NCBI GenBank assembly: GCA_963921825.1
Contig: OY997589.1
Span: forward strand, 79,406,523-79,470,522
Length of the DNA: 64,000 bases
Direction of reading: 5' to 3'
From: Erodium maritimum
Lineage: Eukaryota; Streptophyta; Magnoliopsida; Geraniales; Geraniaceae
Shown in pieces: positions 9,783 through 22,140 of this stretch. The notes beneath the pieces are model-generated. The model was not told where the DNA came from and ran no database searches. It saw nothing but the letters and a program-made list of their open reading frames with translations. Position numbers and translations under genes: made by a program. The number at the start of each line of letters is the position of its first letter. The stretch's first letter is position 1.

Positions 9783-12366
9783 TGTAAGAACCGCCCCTGG
9801 TCGATCCCGGTCGAACCGGAGGTTTTTGGCGAAAGTTGACTTTTTGCCGAAAAAGTCAACTGATGACTCCGGGAGTCATTCGGGACCTTTCCGGGGCCCA
9901 AAAAGCTTATACGTCGTTACGGTTAGCTTAACTGGGCCGTTTCCTTTCAAATGACTGTATTTGTGAAAAAGTCAACTGTCGGTCAATTTCGGGTCAAACA
10001 TCGGTTAATTAAGGACTAAAGCTAAGTAATTAGAAGTGCTGAATTCTAGTTTGATTAGAGATGGTCCCCATATGGACACTTTTCCATGTTGGCTTGGGGA
10101 AGAAGAAAGAGGGTAAGAATGACTCTTTTACCCTTAAAAGGTGGGCATGAGTGACATTTGAGCTTGGGGGTATTTTGAGAACTTCCCCTTTAGGGTATAT
10201 GACTCATTTTTGGAGCATTTCAGCCCAAAAACTTGTGCTGGCCGAAATTAGAGAGAGGGTGGAGAGAGAGAGTGAAGCTTAAAGATTAAAGAAGAAGAAA
10301 GGAGAGAAAGGAGAGAGCTTTTTGGGTCATTTCTTCATCAAAGGCCTTGATTCTTCCATTTTCTTCTTCTGCTCCCCATTTCCAAGGTAATCATCGAATC
10401 CTTTTTTCGTTTTGGGTGATTTTGGCTCATGGGTTTTGAGGAGAAATGATGAACTTGGTTGGGTGTTTGAAGTTTTGAGGTTGGATGATGATTTATAGAG
10501 AGAAAAGGGTGTTAGATGGTGGATTTAAATTGGATTGTTATGTTTTTTACGAAGACCCATGATGGGTGTTGAAGTAGAGACATTTTAGGGTCTGTTTTGG
10601 AGCTTTGGTAAGTCATCAATGGAGGTTTGAGGCTTAATTTTCGTGAAAATCGAAGCTGGAGGAAGAAGAAGGTGAACAGTGTAAGACCCGTCACAGATCT
10701 GTGATGGGCACCGTGACGTGGGACGTCACGGCTCCGTGAGGGAGACCGTGACGACACCAGTCACGGCTCCGTGAGGAGAACTGTGACGGTGCTGACCTCG
10801 GATCCGTGACCAGAACTGTGACAGACCTGTGTTGAGCCTTTTGGGCCCATTTTGTTGGACCTCGAGTAATTGGGACGGTTAGCTATAACCGAGTCCTTTT
10901 GGGGTTAATTGGGAATGTTTTCCTCTTTAAACCTTTGTGAATTACTCTTGCCTCGAGTATTTATTTGTGATCCAAAACTTTGGACCCGAGCTCGACGGAG
11001 GAGGAGACCCTTGGACATCGTGAAGTGACGAGGAGGAAGCTAGCCAGGTCGTGCGCAGCTAGAATCGGATTGCTTTTGAGGTAGGGAAAGTAGCGAATAC
11101 CGGTTTAATTACGGAAAGTTACTAGTACGCATATAGGTTGTAATTACTTATTTTAACTGTTATAATGGCATGATTAGGATGTGAGGAACGAGTGAAATGA
11201 GGGATAGCTGACGTGCCATGTCGAGTCGTAAGTTTGAGAATTGTTGTGTTGTAGAAATGGATGTGGGCCATGTCAATCCCTTAGGGTTGCGTGTTGATTT
11301 TGTTGCCATGATCTATGATTGAGATGCATGATGTGTGATTTAGCCGTTGATTAGATTGAGAATCATGATATGGTATACTCGGTGTAGTATGTTGTTGCTA
11401 TGTTTGGGCAAGTGTGCCATGTGTGATGTGATGTGAACCAATGGTTGTGATATGATCGGGTGAGTGATAGACCGATGGGATGTGTTCGGTAAGCTTGTGT
11501 GGTTGGTATACCGTGGTTGAACTATGGCATTGTGATGCGTGAGACCTTCTTGATGCGTGTTCCAAGATGAGGTGATCTGGTATGATACCTGCACCGAGGG
11601 AGTATGCCGGTGAAGGGTATCTAGACCGGGGATGGTGTGATCATTACCCCGATGTTCTGTGGTCCAGGAAGACGTACGACCGAGGTTTGTGTCGGTCTGG
11701 TATGTGTTGTGAGTGATGCCCCTAGGCTGTGTGTAGGGAAGACATCCGACCGATGGACATGCCGGTCAGGGATGTGCCCCGAGTCTAAGTAACGGGAAGA
11801 TGTCGGGACCGATGTTGTGTGGTCCGGTACGACATAAGTGGGACGGGTTGTGTGCAGCCGGTGATGTTGGAGACTGCTATACGGGACTTGTGTTTGTTCT
11901 GATGTGTGTTGTATGCTTGATGATTGGTTGTGTGCGATGGCTAAGTGCGTTCATGGTCTTCTGAGAGTGATTGGTAATTTCCGTGGACGTTGTTAGTTGT
12001 TATGTCTTGCTAGTATGCCCTAATTGGACGGTTACTCGTGGTGGTGAACGGATGTTCATAACCTTAACTACTTTTCCTACTGAGCGAAAGCTCACCCCTT
12101 TACCTTGTTGTTTTACAGGTCTTGAGCGGGATCTGTGCTAGCGGGATTCTCGGCGCTTGGGAGCTAACGAGGGTCTTGTCTAGTGTCGTCTAGAGACGTG
12201 CAGTTATTTTTGAACTAACTTTTTATTACTGGATTTATGAGCTGTTGACTCACTTTTATCGGATTATTATTATTGTTGGAACTTATTTCTTTCAAAATCG
12301 TCTTTTACTATTTAATACTTTAAGTTCACGTCTCGAGTCCGATCAAACCGGATTTGAGGTGTGACA
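9783..12366. mobile_element. Probable solo LTR of a Ty3/gypsy-type retrotransposon (about 2.58 kb)
   Basis: The segment opens TGTAAGAACC and closes GAGGTGTGACA, giving TG...CA ends. Flanks TTATA (9778-9782) and TTAAA (12367-12371) agree at four of five positions, as for an aged 5-bp TSD. No gag-pol lies on either side, so it reads as a solo LTR left by recombination. A shorter, inverted relative of its closing end occurs at 61549. Polarity cannot be fixed from the sequence alone. Confidence 0.65.
10685..10835. repeat. Cluster of GTCAC/GTGAC motifs inside the solo LTR
   Basis: Eight GTCAC or GTGAC motifs, mostly extended to CCGTGAC or GTCACGG, occur in about 150 bp. They form short imperfect direct and inverted repeats in a CpG-rich patch. 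Confidence 0.7.
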
Positions 12367-13171
12367 TTAAAGCTCTTGCTACACACAAAATACGAAGAGA
12401 TTGTTACAAAGAGATGGGCATATCTTTCTCTTGAAAGGGAACATCTGATAGGGATGACCTCTTGACAACTCATCCAACGTCCACGGACATTTGGAAATTG
12501 TAACCCACATAACTGAGGCCTGTAATTTTTTTAGTTCCTTGAGGCTCAAGTAAGCTAAAAACTTTGATTATAGAGAAAACTTTCTCATCCTGAATTATAT
12601 TATGCGGTCCTCAAGAGAAAAGTTCAGTCTGACACTGATGAAGAAGACTTGGAGCTCTCTCAAAGATTTATTCTCTCATATCCATAACTCCCTTTTACTG
12701 CTAACAAACCAATTGTTTCAATTTAAAACCGATGCAACACGGCCCTATTTATTTTCTGATAAATAACATAGCCTTGAGAACATGTTCTTTAGCTCTTGAT
12801 CTCCAATCCAAAGATTGTGCCAAAACTTGATATTAGAACCAGAACCGAAACATCAATGTATCCCTTTATTTCCAAATAATGAGCTAAATGAAAAATCCCT
12901 AGTGAAGGATTGAATGAGATGCATCAGATATGACTTGTCTCAAATTTGTAATTTCTCCAAATCCCACTTATCTTCCTCCAATTCAAATCTAGCACAAATA
13001 GCCTTCTTTCATAATGGATCCTTTTCGAGAGTAAATATCCACCTCCATTCGGATAAAAATCATTCATTATCCTTAGTAGAATTTTCAACCCAAAGCATAC
13101 ATTCTGTCTAGGAGAACAAATGTTGTCCCAACTCGCCTTTTTTTTCTTTAAGTTAATTGTATGGACTTATG
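12367..13171. other. Spacer between the solo LTR and the copia element
   Basis: A/T-rich DNA without a recognisable gene or terminal repeat. It is probably the continuation of the old sequence interrupted by the solo LTR. Confidence 0.4.
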
Positions 13172-13176
13172 GTTAA

Positions 13177-13403
13177 TGAAAGCTTGGAGGCTTCTGTGTA
13201 AATATTTCTCAAATTGTATTCAACGTGTATGACCTCTGCTTTACATATAGGAAGAGTACATCATATGAAAGAGTCCTATCCTACCTACAAGTTCTATACA
13301 AGATCACAATCACAATGAATCCTAACTAACAAATATACAATTTGAATATTCAAATATTAGAAATTCAAATATGAAAATATGAAAGGATAATCATAATCTA
13401 ACA
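13177..13403 (-). repeat. 3' LTR of the copia element
   Basis: 227 bp with TG...CA ends, matching 18036-18262 except at five positions by eye. Its first bases supply the TAG stop codon of pol. Confidence 0.95.
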
Positions 13404-16400
13404 CGTCCCCGCAGTCGAAGCTTGATCTGGAAGAATGCTGAGACTGGAACGAAAATCCTCAAAAATAGTTGACGGTAGACCTTTGGTGAAGATATCCGCA
13501 AATTGGTATGATGATGGCACATGAAGCACACGAACCTGCCCTGCAGCAACTTTCTCACGTACAAAATGTAAATCAAGTTCGACATGTTTGGAACGCTGAT
13601 GCTGAACTGGATTACCGGACATATACACAGAACTAATGTTATCACAAAATACGATAGTTGCAGTGGAGAGAGGACAATGTAACTCGAGTAAGAGATTGCG
13701 GAGCCAACAGGACTCAGCGACAGCATTAGCAACACCACGATATTCCGCCTCAGCACTAGAGCGAGAAACAACGTGTTGACACTTGGACGACCAGGAGATG
13801 AGATTAGGACCAAGAAATACACAGTAACCAGAGGTAGAACGACGGGTGTCGGGGCATCCGGCCCAATCAGCATCCGAGTAAGCGGTAAGCGATAAAGCAG
13901 GAGAAGGACGAAGATGGAGACCATAGGAAAGAGTACCCTGTATGTAACGTAGAATGCGTTTAAGAGCATGGAAATGAGGCTCCCGAGGATCATGCATCAC
14001 TAGACAGATCTGTTGAACAACATACGAGATGTCAGGACGAGTGAATGTGAGATACTGAAGGGCACCGGCCAGACTACGATAAAGAGTAGGATCAGATACA
14101 GGAGGACCAGAGGTAGAGGAGAGTTTGGATTTTGTATCTACTGGGGTAAGACATGGGTTGCAGGAAGACATATTAGCCCTAGCGAGAATTTCCCGAGCAA
14201 ATTTTTCTTGAGAGAGTATAAGACCAGATGAAGAACGAGAGACTGAAATACCAAGAAAGTAATGAAGAGGGCCGAGACTGGACATGGAGAATTACGAACT
14301 AAGGCGAGCGGTGATGGAGAAGAGAAGGGCAGGGGAGGAGGCAATAAGAAGAATGTCATCGACGTAGAGAAGGAGAAAAGCAATGAGAGAATCGCTCCGG
14401 TAGATGAAGAGAGATGTATCTGCCTGACTGTTGACAAAACCAATGGAAAGAAGATAAGAAGCAAAACGCTGATACCAAGCCCGAGGGGCCTGCTTAAGGC
14501 CGTAGAGGGCCTTCTTGAGGCGACAAACATGGTTCGGAAGAGTAGGGTCCGAGAAGTTGGGGGGTTGTTTCATGTAGACAGTCTCATGTAGGTCGCCGTG
14601 AAGGAAAGCGTTTTTGACATCAAGTTGGTGAATAGGCCAAGAAAAAGATAAAGAAAGACTAAGAATGGTGCGAATGGTGGCCGGTTTGACAACTGGACTG
14701 AAAGTCTCATCGTAGTCAATACCAGCTTGTTGGGTGTAACCCTGAGCAACCAAACGAGCTTTATAGCGCTCAAGCGACCCATCTGAACGGAATTTATAAC
14801 GAAAAATCCATTTGGAGCCAACAACGTTAACATCGGGAGGACATGGGACTAACTCCCAAGTGTTGTTGGAATGAAGAGCAGAAAGTTCGGCCTCCATCGC
14901 TTGCTTCCAATTGGGATCGCAGAGGGCTTGAGAAGACGAGCGGGGGATAGGGGAGAGGGAGGAGGTTGATACGTGCAGATCAAGAATGCGTCGTGGACGA
15001 TATACACCGGTCTGACTACGGGTGGTCATACGAAGAGAAGGAAGAACAGGGGGAGCAGGTAAGGAAGGAGGTGCGGGAGAAGGGATTGGGGAAGGAGTGG
15101 ATGGAGAACAAGGAGGCAAAGGAGAACGGGGAGGTGAACTAGGTCCAACAGAAGGGGCAGATGAAACCGCCGGAGAATCAGGCGTATCCAAAACGTAAGG
15201 GAGGTGAAGAATAGGAGATATGTCGTCACGAGAACGAGTGAGCAAATCAAATGAGTCCGAAGGATCAGTGGAATGATAAGTGGAGTAAGGGAATATTGAC
15301 TCATCAAAAATGACATGGCGGGAAATAATAACACGACCGGTGGAGAGATTAAGACACCGGAAGCCACGATGATTGGATGGATAACCAAGAAAGACACAAG
15401 CAACGGAGCGGGGAGCCAGCTTATGAGGAGTCGTAGAGGAGAGGTTCGGGTAGCATAAGCAACCAAAAACTCGAAGATGATCGTAGGTTGGAAAGGTGTT
15501 GTACAAGACTTCAAAAGGAGTTCGAAAAGAAAGTGTCTTGGAAGGTAGGGGGTTAAGAGTGTGAGCGGTCATATGGAGGGCTTCTACCCAAAAAGAAGAA
15601 GGAAGTTTGGCTTGAAAGAGAAGAGAGCGAGCCATATTGTTAACAGTACGAATCATGCGTTCCGCCTTTCCATTTTGTTGAGAAGTATGAGGGCAAGAGA
15701 AACGAAAATGAATGCCATGAGATTGAAAAAATTGATGAAATGGAGTATTATCAAACTCACGACCATTGTCACATTGAAAAGCTTGAATCGAGCTAGAAAA
15801 TTGTGTACGAACATAGGCGTGAAAACGAGTAAATAAGGAGAAAGCCTCAGACTTAGCACGCATAGGAAAAACCCACAAAAAATGCGAGAAATCATCCAAG
15901 AAAAGCAAATAGTATTTAAAACCACTAGAGCTAACAACAGGAGAAGTCCAAAGATCAGAATGAATAATTTCAAATAAATGTGTAGTACGAGTAATTGAGG
16001 GAGAAAAAGGAAGGCGTAAATGTTTGCCCAATTGACATGCATGACAAATAGTATTCGAAAAATCCTTATTACAAGAAATAAAACGTCTAGAGCAAAGAAA
16101 TTTAAAAACTTGAGTGCCCGGATGCCCAAGTCGTCGATGCCAGGTAGTGGGAGTAACGGTGGCGGAGAGAAGCAAAGAAGCGGGTGATAAGGTGGACGAC
16201 GAGGAAACTGATGCATCAACGGGGTAAAGATCCCCAGTGCTATCACAACGGTGGATATGAGCCCCGGTCAGAAGGTCCTTCACAAAAAACCCAGTAGGAT
16301 CAAATTCAATCGAACAGTTATTATCACGAGTGAATTGACGGACAGAAATAAGATTTTTAATTATATGTGGGCTAATTAGAACATCACGCAATTGATATTT

Positions 16401-17879
16401 TCTACTAGGTGACATAATAGAGGATTGTCCAGTAAAATAAACAGGTAAAGCAGCACCGTTCCCAACAATAATCGAACTTGAATTTAAACAAGGAGTAACG
16501 TGAGAAAAATTACCTGAGGGCGAGGCAGTGTGTGCGGTAGCACCAGTGTCCATATACCAACCATCTTGAGGTTGTTGGAGAGTCATTGTTGAGAAGAGAT
16601 GACTCAAGTCAGTTGCTTGTGGAGCCGGATTGGACTGATAATTGGCGGGAAAAGGAGGAGCAGGTTGCTGGTGAGACGGGCCCAGGAGGGGCTGCTGATA
16701 TTGGGCCGAGGAGATCTGTTGAAACTGGCCCATGGAGGGCTGTTGAGAGTAATGCGGGACAAGCTGTCCCGTGAGAGCTTGGGCGGCATAAGGCTGGGCC
16801 GCAGAAGGGAATTGGGCCGCATGAGCAATGGCCTGATGAGGTGCTGCCGAACTGAGGAGCTGCTGCTGTGGGCCGAGGAGCTGCTGCTGTGGGTCGAGAA
16901 GGTGTATTGGCTGAGGAGGTGCTGGAGGTAGCTGAGCAATGGGCCAGCCCATATGTTGTTGCTGGTGAGATGAAAATGGAACAGTGCGCTGGTTTGTTGC
17001 ATGCGCATGGTACTGTGGTCCTGGATTGGAATGTTGGCGACGATGATGTACTGGAGAAGCTCCAAGGATACCTGCAGAAGAGTTAAAAGCATTGCCACGA
17101 CTAAAACCACGACCGTAACCACGCCCCCATCCTCTATATTTGCCTCTACCATTTGAATATTGGTTCGTATGATGGGAGTAATTTTGGGTGTACAGAACAG
17201 TAGTAGGATCAGGGTGTTGGGTTTGTCTCGTTTCGGCTAGTAATAACATTGAACGAACAGCATTAAACGATGGAGTGGGTTGTTGATGTTGAATTACCTC
17301 AATAGTGGTATTGTATGATTCAGGCAATCCGTGTAATGCTTGAAGAACGAGCTCTTGATCCGTGATAGATTGATCAATGTCCACAAGAGAGTCCGAGATG
17401 ATTTTGAGCTTTTGAAAGTACTCTGATATGGAAATATTACCCTTGCGAAGATAACGTAGTTGTTGCTGCAACTGCATAGCACGAGACATTTTATTGTCCC
17501 AAAATATGGCTTCGATAGATTTCCATAGCTCGAGAGCCGTGGCATCGGTTTTGAAGATGTCGGAAAGCAGATCCGGATGTATTGTTGCATATAACCACGA
17601 AATGACCAATGCATCGAGGCGTGTCCACTGGAGAGAAGAGTTCTCTGGCGGTGGATCGGTGATATGAGAAAGCACTTGATGACTGGTACATAAGATCTTG
17701 AACATCTCCCTCCATTGTTTGTAGCGTGGGTCCTTCGTTTCTAGCCGAATTTGTACTGTATGGCAAGGATTTGAGACCGTGTATGCTGGATGGAGTGGGA
17801 CATTAGGTGTGGGTGTGGGTACTGCATTTGTGGTATTGGTTGGAGGTGTTACGGTAATGGAAATTTCAGTAGATGACAT
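13398..17879 (-). pseudogene. Copia gag-pol polyprotein interrupted by one in-frame stop
   Basis: The frame opens at 17879 and runs 1195 codons to a TAA at 14294-14292, then continues in the same frame to 13398 (about 295 more codons from the next Met). Gag lies at about residues 1-230 (QWREMFKILCTS...), followed by a Gly/Arg-rich stretch (GRGKYRGWGRGYGRG) instead of an obvious CCHC knuckle and a Gln/Pro-rich linker. Protease has DTGATAH near residue 443; the pre-integrase block has WHRRLGHPG near 578; the integrase core follows; reverse transcriptase has LYVDDILL near 1170. RNase H with YSDADWAGC and SSAEAEYR is in the part beyond the stop. The nonsense codon replaces what is usually Glu before F-S-M in related elements. 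The final TAG sits inside the 3' LTR. Confidence 0.93.
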
Positions 17880-18035
17880 AATGGAGTAGGTGTATGTGTG
17901 TGTGGTGAGAAGAAGTTGTGGTAGAGAACAAAATAATAGAGTAACAAAGAAGAGGAAACAGTAATAGCAAGTAGTGACAAAAGCTTAAAAGAGAACACTT
18001 ACAGGAAGAAAAAAAAAGGCACGGCTCTGATACCA

Positions 18036-18262
18036 TGAAAGCTTGGAGGCTTCTGTGTAAATATTTCTCAAATTGTATTCAACTTGTATGACCTCTGATT
18101 TACATATAGGAAGAGTACAGCATATGAAAGAGTCATATCCTACCTACAAGTTCTATACAAGATCACAATCACAGTGAATCCTAACTAACAAATATACAAT
18201 TTGAATATTCAAATATTAGAAATTCAAATATGAAAATATGAAAGGATAATCATAATCTAACA
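18036..18262 (-). repeat. 5' LTR of the copia element
   Basis: 227 bp, immediately followed on the minus strand by the primer-binding site and flanked by GTTAA. It presumably carries the element's promoter. Confidence 0.95.
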
Positions 18263-18267
18263 GTTAA

Positions 18268-21200
18268 TTTGGTATTGATGGTGTTAATTGCATTATTTTA
18301 GTTTGTTGAGCTTAATTAGCATCAAACTGCTTGTATGGATAAATATCTATAAATATGTTACCTGATATTTATGCATGATTCTCTTACTTTGTGTTGGATT
18401 ATCATGTCGTTGAATTCAATTTCATGTGCTAACTATTTTTTTGTCTTCCTTGTATGTCAAATTCTGGGTTAGGTTTGGTCTAAATACCATCTTTAGCCAT
18501 TTAATGAACTTATGTAGAAAATCACACATTTACATGTCCTGATTTCCTATTGATGAGCTAGAAATATGCTTGGTTATGTTTCTAAATTCTCTTATGTATT
18601 TCAAACCGACCGGGAGATATAGGATTTTTTCCATAATTTTTGGTGCGTCATGTACATTGATGTTGGAAGAGATCCATGATTCGATCAAGTGATGAAATTC
18701 ACTTTTATTATAGTATCCTTACGCATGTGTATTATTAGAGTGTTGTAATTCGATGATCTATGTAGTTCTCCTTGATTATCAGTGACCATCTTACTCGATG
18801 GCATTCGCTCTTTGGGATATTAATTAAGCAACACCAAGTAGATTTGTCGAATGGTGTAACTATATTTACTTATACTAGTTGGTAGTGAGAGTGACATGAA
18901 GAGAGAGTGATGTAATATTTTATTTGCTTTCCTTGAAGAGATTTGAATACAAAAATTAGGGTATTAGGGAAGTAAGTTTTACCTAGGAGTTCTAAGTGTA
19001 GAGTTATTCTTAAGGCGGCCATAAGAGGATTCATGACTCTAGAGGGACTTAGTATGAGTTAAGCAATCTTGACCTACCTCCTTGGGTGAATTTTTTTCTT
19101 TTTGACTTGATCTTTGACCGCCATTATTTACATGCATTCTTGATTGTTATTTCTTATTCGAAGATTGATCAGGATTTTCTTAATATCATAGAACTACATC
19201 TTTTTATTATTATTTTTTCAATGATTGGTGGTGTGCATATCGGTTCGAGCAATGATCATGTGTCCTATGCATGTGATTGATATGTGGTTGATCAGGTGAT
19301 ACTGCATACGTAGAAACTTACATATTCTAAGACCATAAGGAAAGCATTTATGGACTTTACTCACCGTTAACCATGTCATGTGTTGATTGGATTTCCTGTT
19401 TATTTGTACCCGTAGTTATATATCTTAGGTAACAACGTATATAGATTTCATTGTTTTCTACACTTCATCAACTTTTTCCTTTTTGAACTTTGTTTTCGCT
19501 TTTGGGGATGTGGAAGTGATCACAACTCACATCCCCTGGTTTTAGGGAAAATACTAATGATATCTCTACCCTCTATGGGATCAACCAATACTTGATCGTC
19601 TACTATATTGCTTGATTACCGTATCATGATGCACGTAAAAGAGGGATTGGCTCATAGTCATCCCTAATCATCAGGTTGTTACCCTTTTACATGATTGGAC
19701 ATAGAACATCAAGTGACAACACGTCCAAATGGCTTCTCTAGCACAAAAGGAGACACGAAACGTCATTTATGACGACATCTCTACTCATGCTGCTCACTCG
19801 GGATGGGAGAAAAAAGGGACGAAAAAGAACCCTCTCTAAACGAGGCCAGTACCGGAGGGCTCAGGTCCCACAATTCACCTAGACATGTGAAGAAATGTAA
19901 GGTTATAGCACGGAAGTGGGCACCTATAGAAACCTCTACATTATGGGAAAGAGGCTTGTGTTTGACCCACAAGACCAAGGCCCACCAAGGGCGTCTCAGG
20001 CAACGGATGGCATCACCAACGATTTGGCGGGGGTGGAAAACACCCCCTCCTTTCCTTGTGATCACTTTCGCGGACAACATATGAACGATGAATATATCCA
20101 ACCTATTGTTCCCTAGGGGCACCGGATCCATAAATCCCTACAAGTAGACTTTTTCTTAGTCTTGGTACATCAACTTTATTCACAACCAGGTGTTCATGTC
20201 TGTAGCACGATTCATACCAATAGCTTTCATATGACATATTATTGTCAGTAGAACACTACACATTAGAGATCGGACGCCGAATATTGATATCAAGGAAGAC
20301 TACACAATCCACATGTTTTCAACCCATTATCATCCACGAGCAGGTCAAGTTAATATTCTACCACTTCATGTGGCTCGTTTCGATACAAATTTTATTGTCA
20401 CAATAACCTTACACTAGAAGACCCTAGTATTTCTCTGGTATTTCTACTCTTTAGTGTACTTGTTGTATTTGTTAAATGGAGACATTGGCACCTATAACAC
20501 TCCATTTCTACTAACAACCCTTTCATCTTCTAAACGCTTTCAAGAAAGAAAGAAAAAACTCAAGCTTCCTTATCTCATAAGCCGCCGTCGATGACATATG
20601 TGGCTTCGCCCATTTGGACCTCTTTTTATGTCCATTTGGTATTTCTGCTTGATGTTTTTGTTTTTCTGTTTTGATACATAAGCCTAACAATTGTATTCGT
20701 CTTATTTAACGCTCCTCTTCTTTATTCTTGAAGAAGTATAAGTTTTCTATGAATCTCGCTGGTAAAAAGAAAAACTCTCTGTTTCTACGTCACCATTTTT
20801 TGTATCGTTATGTGAAAAGATGGAGAAGAAGGATTTATGACAGCGGATGACACGAAAAAGAAGTTGATATTATGGCTAGATATGTTAACTTCCAGCCGCC
20901 TCTAGCTTACATTGAAAAATAAATAAATAAAAACAAGTCCAGCTTAAGCCTATCATCTCTTTAAACCTATTTCTTGCCCAAACTTATAGAAACCTTAATA
21001 TTTTGTCCTCTTGTTCTCTTTATCCTCACTCAACCGCAACATCAACACGACTCTTTCTTTCCTCTTTTCATTTTTCTTCTTCAGTCACAATAGATTCTTA
21101 GTTCTTCTCTTTTCATTGTGAAAATGTAAAATGTTCCGAATTTAACGAAAATTCGATACACCCAATCCGGTCAAAATGAGTTAGAGATCATAAAACGTCT

Positions 21201-21845
21201 TCTACCCATCCTATTAACATCCTTGCTGGTTGACAAAGTGTATTTAATGAAATAGGTGGCACGCATTATTGGCTATCTATAACTTGTACAGGGACACATT
21301 TCGATTACGTGCACAATACTTATGATTGTGGCTTGTAACGGTTAAATTTAAATCCTTTTATTCTTATTCTTATTCTATCCCATTATTTTATTATTATACT
21401 TTTGGTGCATGATCCAGATTCTTATCCCTTCTAATAAACACTTCGACACCTCACTAGCAAATTTCAACGCAAAAACGGCGTCGTTTTAATGACATATTTG
21501 GTTGTCTAAAGTCGTAAAAATGGAACTCAAACCTGTTGAATGAAGGTCTTACAAAAGACAACAACTATTGAACCTAAACACCACAACATATTTTCTGCAA
21601 ACTATTCTCATATAAAAGAAAAAATTCGCATACCCTTTCGATCTATCAATCAGTAAGATCCTTAGGACTGGGATTCAAGTCCTTTGCAACTCGTGTTGAG
21701 TCTTTATCCTCCAGCCTCTCTCTCTCTCTCTCATCTCTGAAGGTGAGATCGTCATCAATCTTATATCCAATAAGAATCACAAGTTTGGTGCTCTCTTGCC
21801 TCTACATAAGCACGTCAAGCTCAAATCTTGATACACATAACATAC

Positions 21846-21882
<37 letters not shown>

Positions 21883-22140
21883 AGTGTTATATCTCAGACA
21901 AAGAATAATGAACGAGGAAGAAACAGAAACTAGACAGGCCTAAGAACATAGCATTAAAGAGCAAGCACGAAGCTCCAATGCCTCTCACTATTATCAGCCT
22001 ACTAACAATAAAAAGCTATACAATTATGCGCCAACACATACAAATAAATTGGAACCCAAGCAAAAACCAATGGAACGATGATTCAGACCGCCCTTTAAAC
22101 ACATAGAAAAGAACTATTAAATTACAAGCACTCGTTACCT
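18268..22140. other. Long intergenic tract without a recognised gene
   Basis: A/T-rich spacer. A patch near 19520-19600 (a CCCCTGGTTTTAGGGAAAAT-like string, then ACCCTCTATGGGATCAACC) resembles sequence seen near LTRs of some Ty3/gypsy elements, but I could not delimit an element. The opposed ORFs at 19781-20131 are mutual shadows without a domain. A CT repeat sits at about 21717-21734. Confidence 0.4.
21846..21882. repeat. Compound TA/CA microsatellite
   Basis: About ten TA units run directly into about eight CA units. Likely polymorphic in length. Confidence 0.9.

Larger units (their letters stand above)
13177..18262 (-). mobile_element. Ty1/copia LTR retrotransposon, nearly intact
   Basis: Two 227-bp LTRs flank a gag-pol region on the minus strand. 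On that strand the LTRs start TGTTAGATTATG and end CCAAGCTTTCA. A perfect 5-bp target duplication GTTAA lies at 13172-13176 and 18263-18267. The PBS TGGTATCAGAGCC (18035-18023) abuts the 5' LTR and matches the initiator-Met tRNA type. A purine-rich GCGGGGACG tract precedes the 3' LTR. I count five differences between the LTRs (about 97.8% identity), which points to a fairly recent insertion. Confidence 0.95.

Noticed and set aside
14262-17152. Plus-strand and alternative-frame ORFs across the copia element
   Set aside because: Shadows of the minus-strand gag-pol frame.
19781-20131. Overlapping ORFs on both strands that look gene-sized
   Set aside because: No domain, no splice structure, and opposite-strand frames mirror each other; nothing supports coding.
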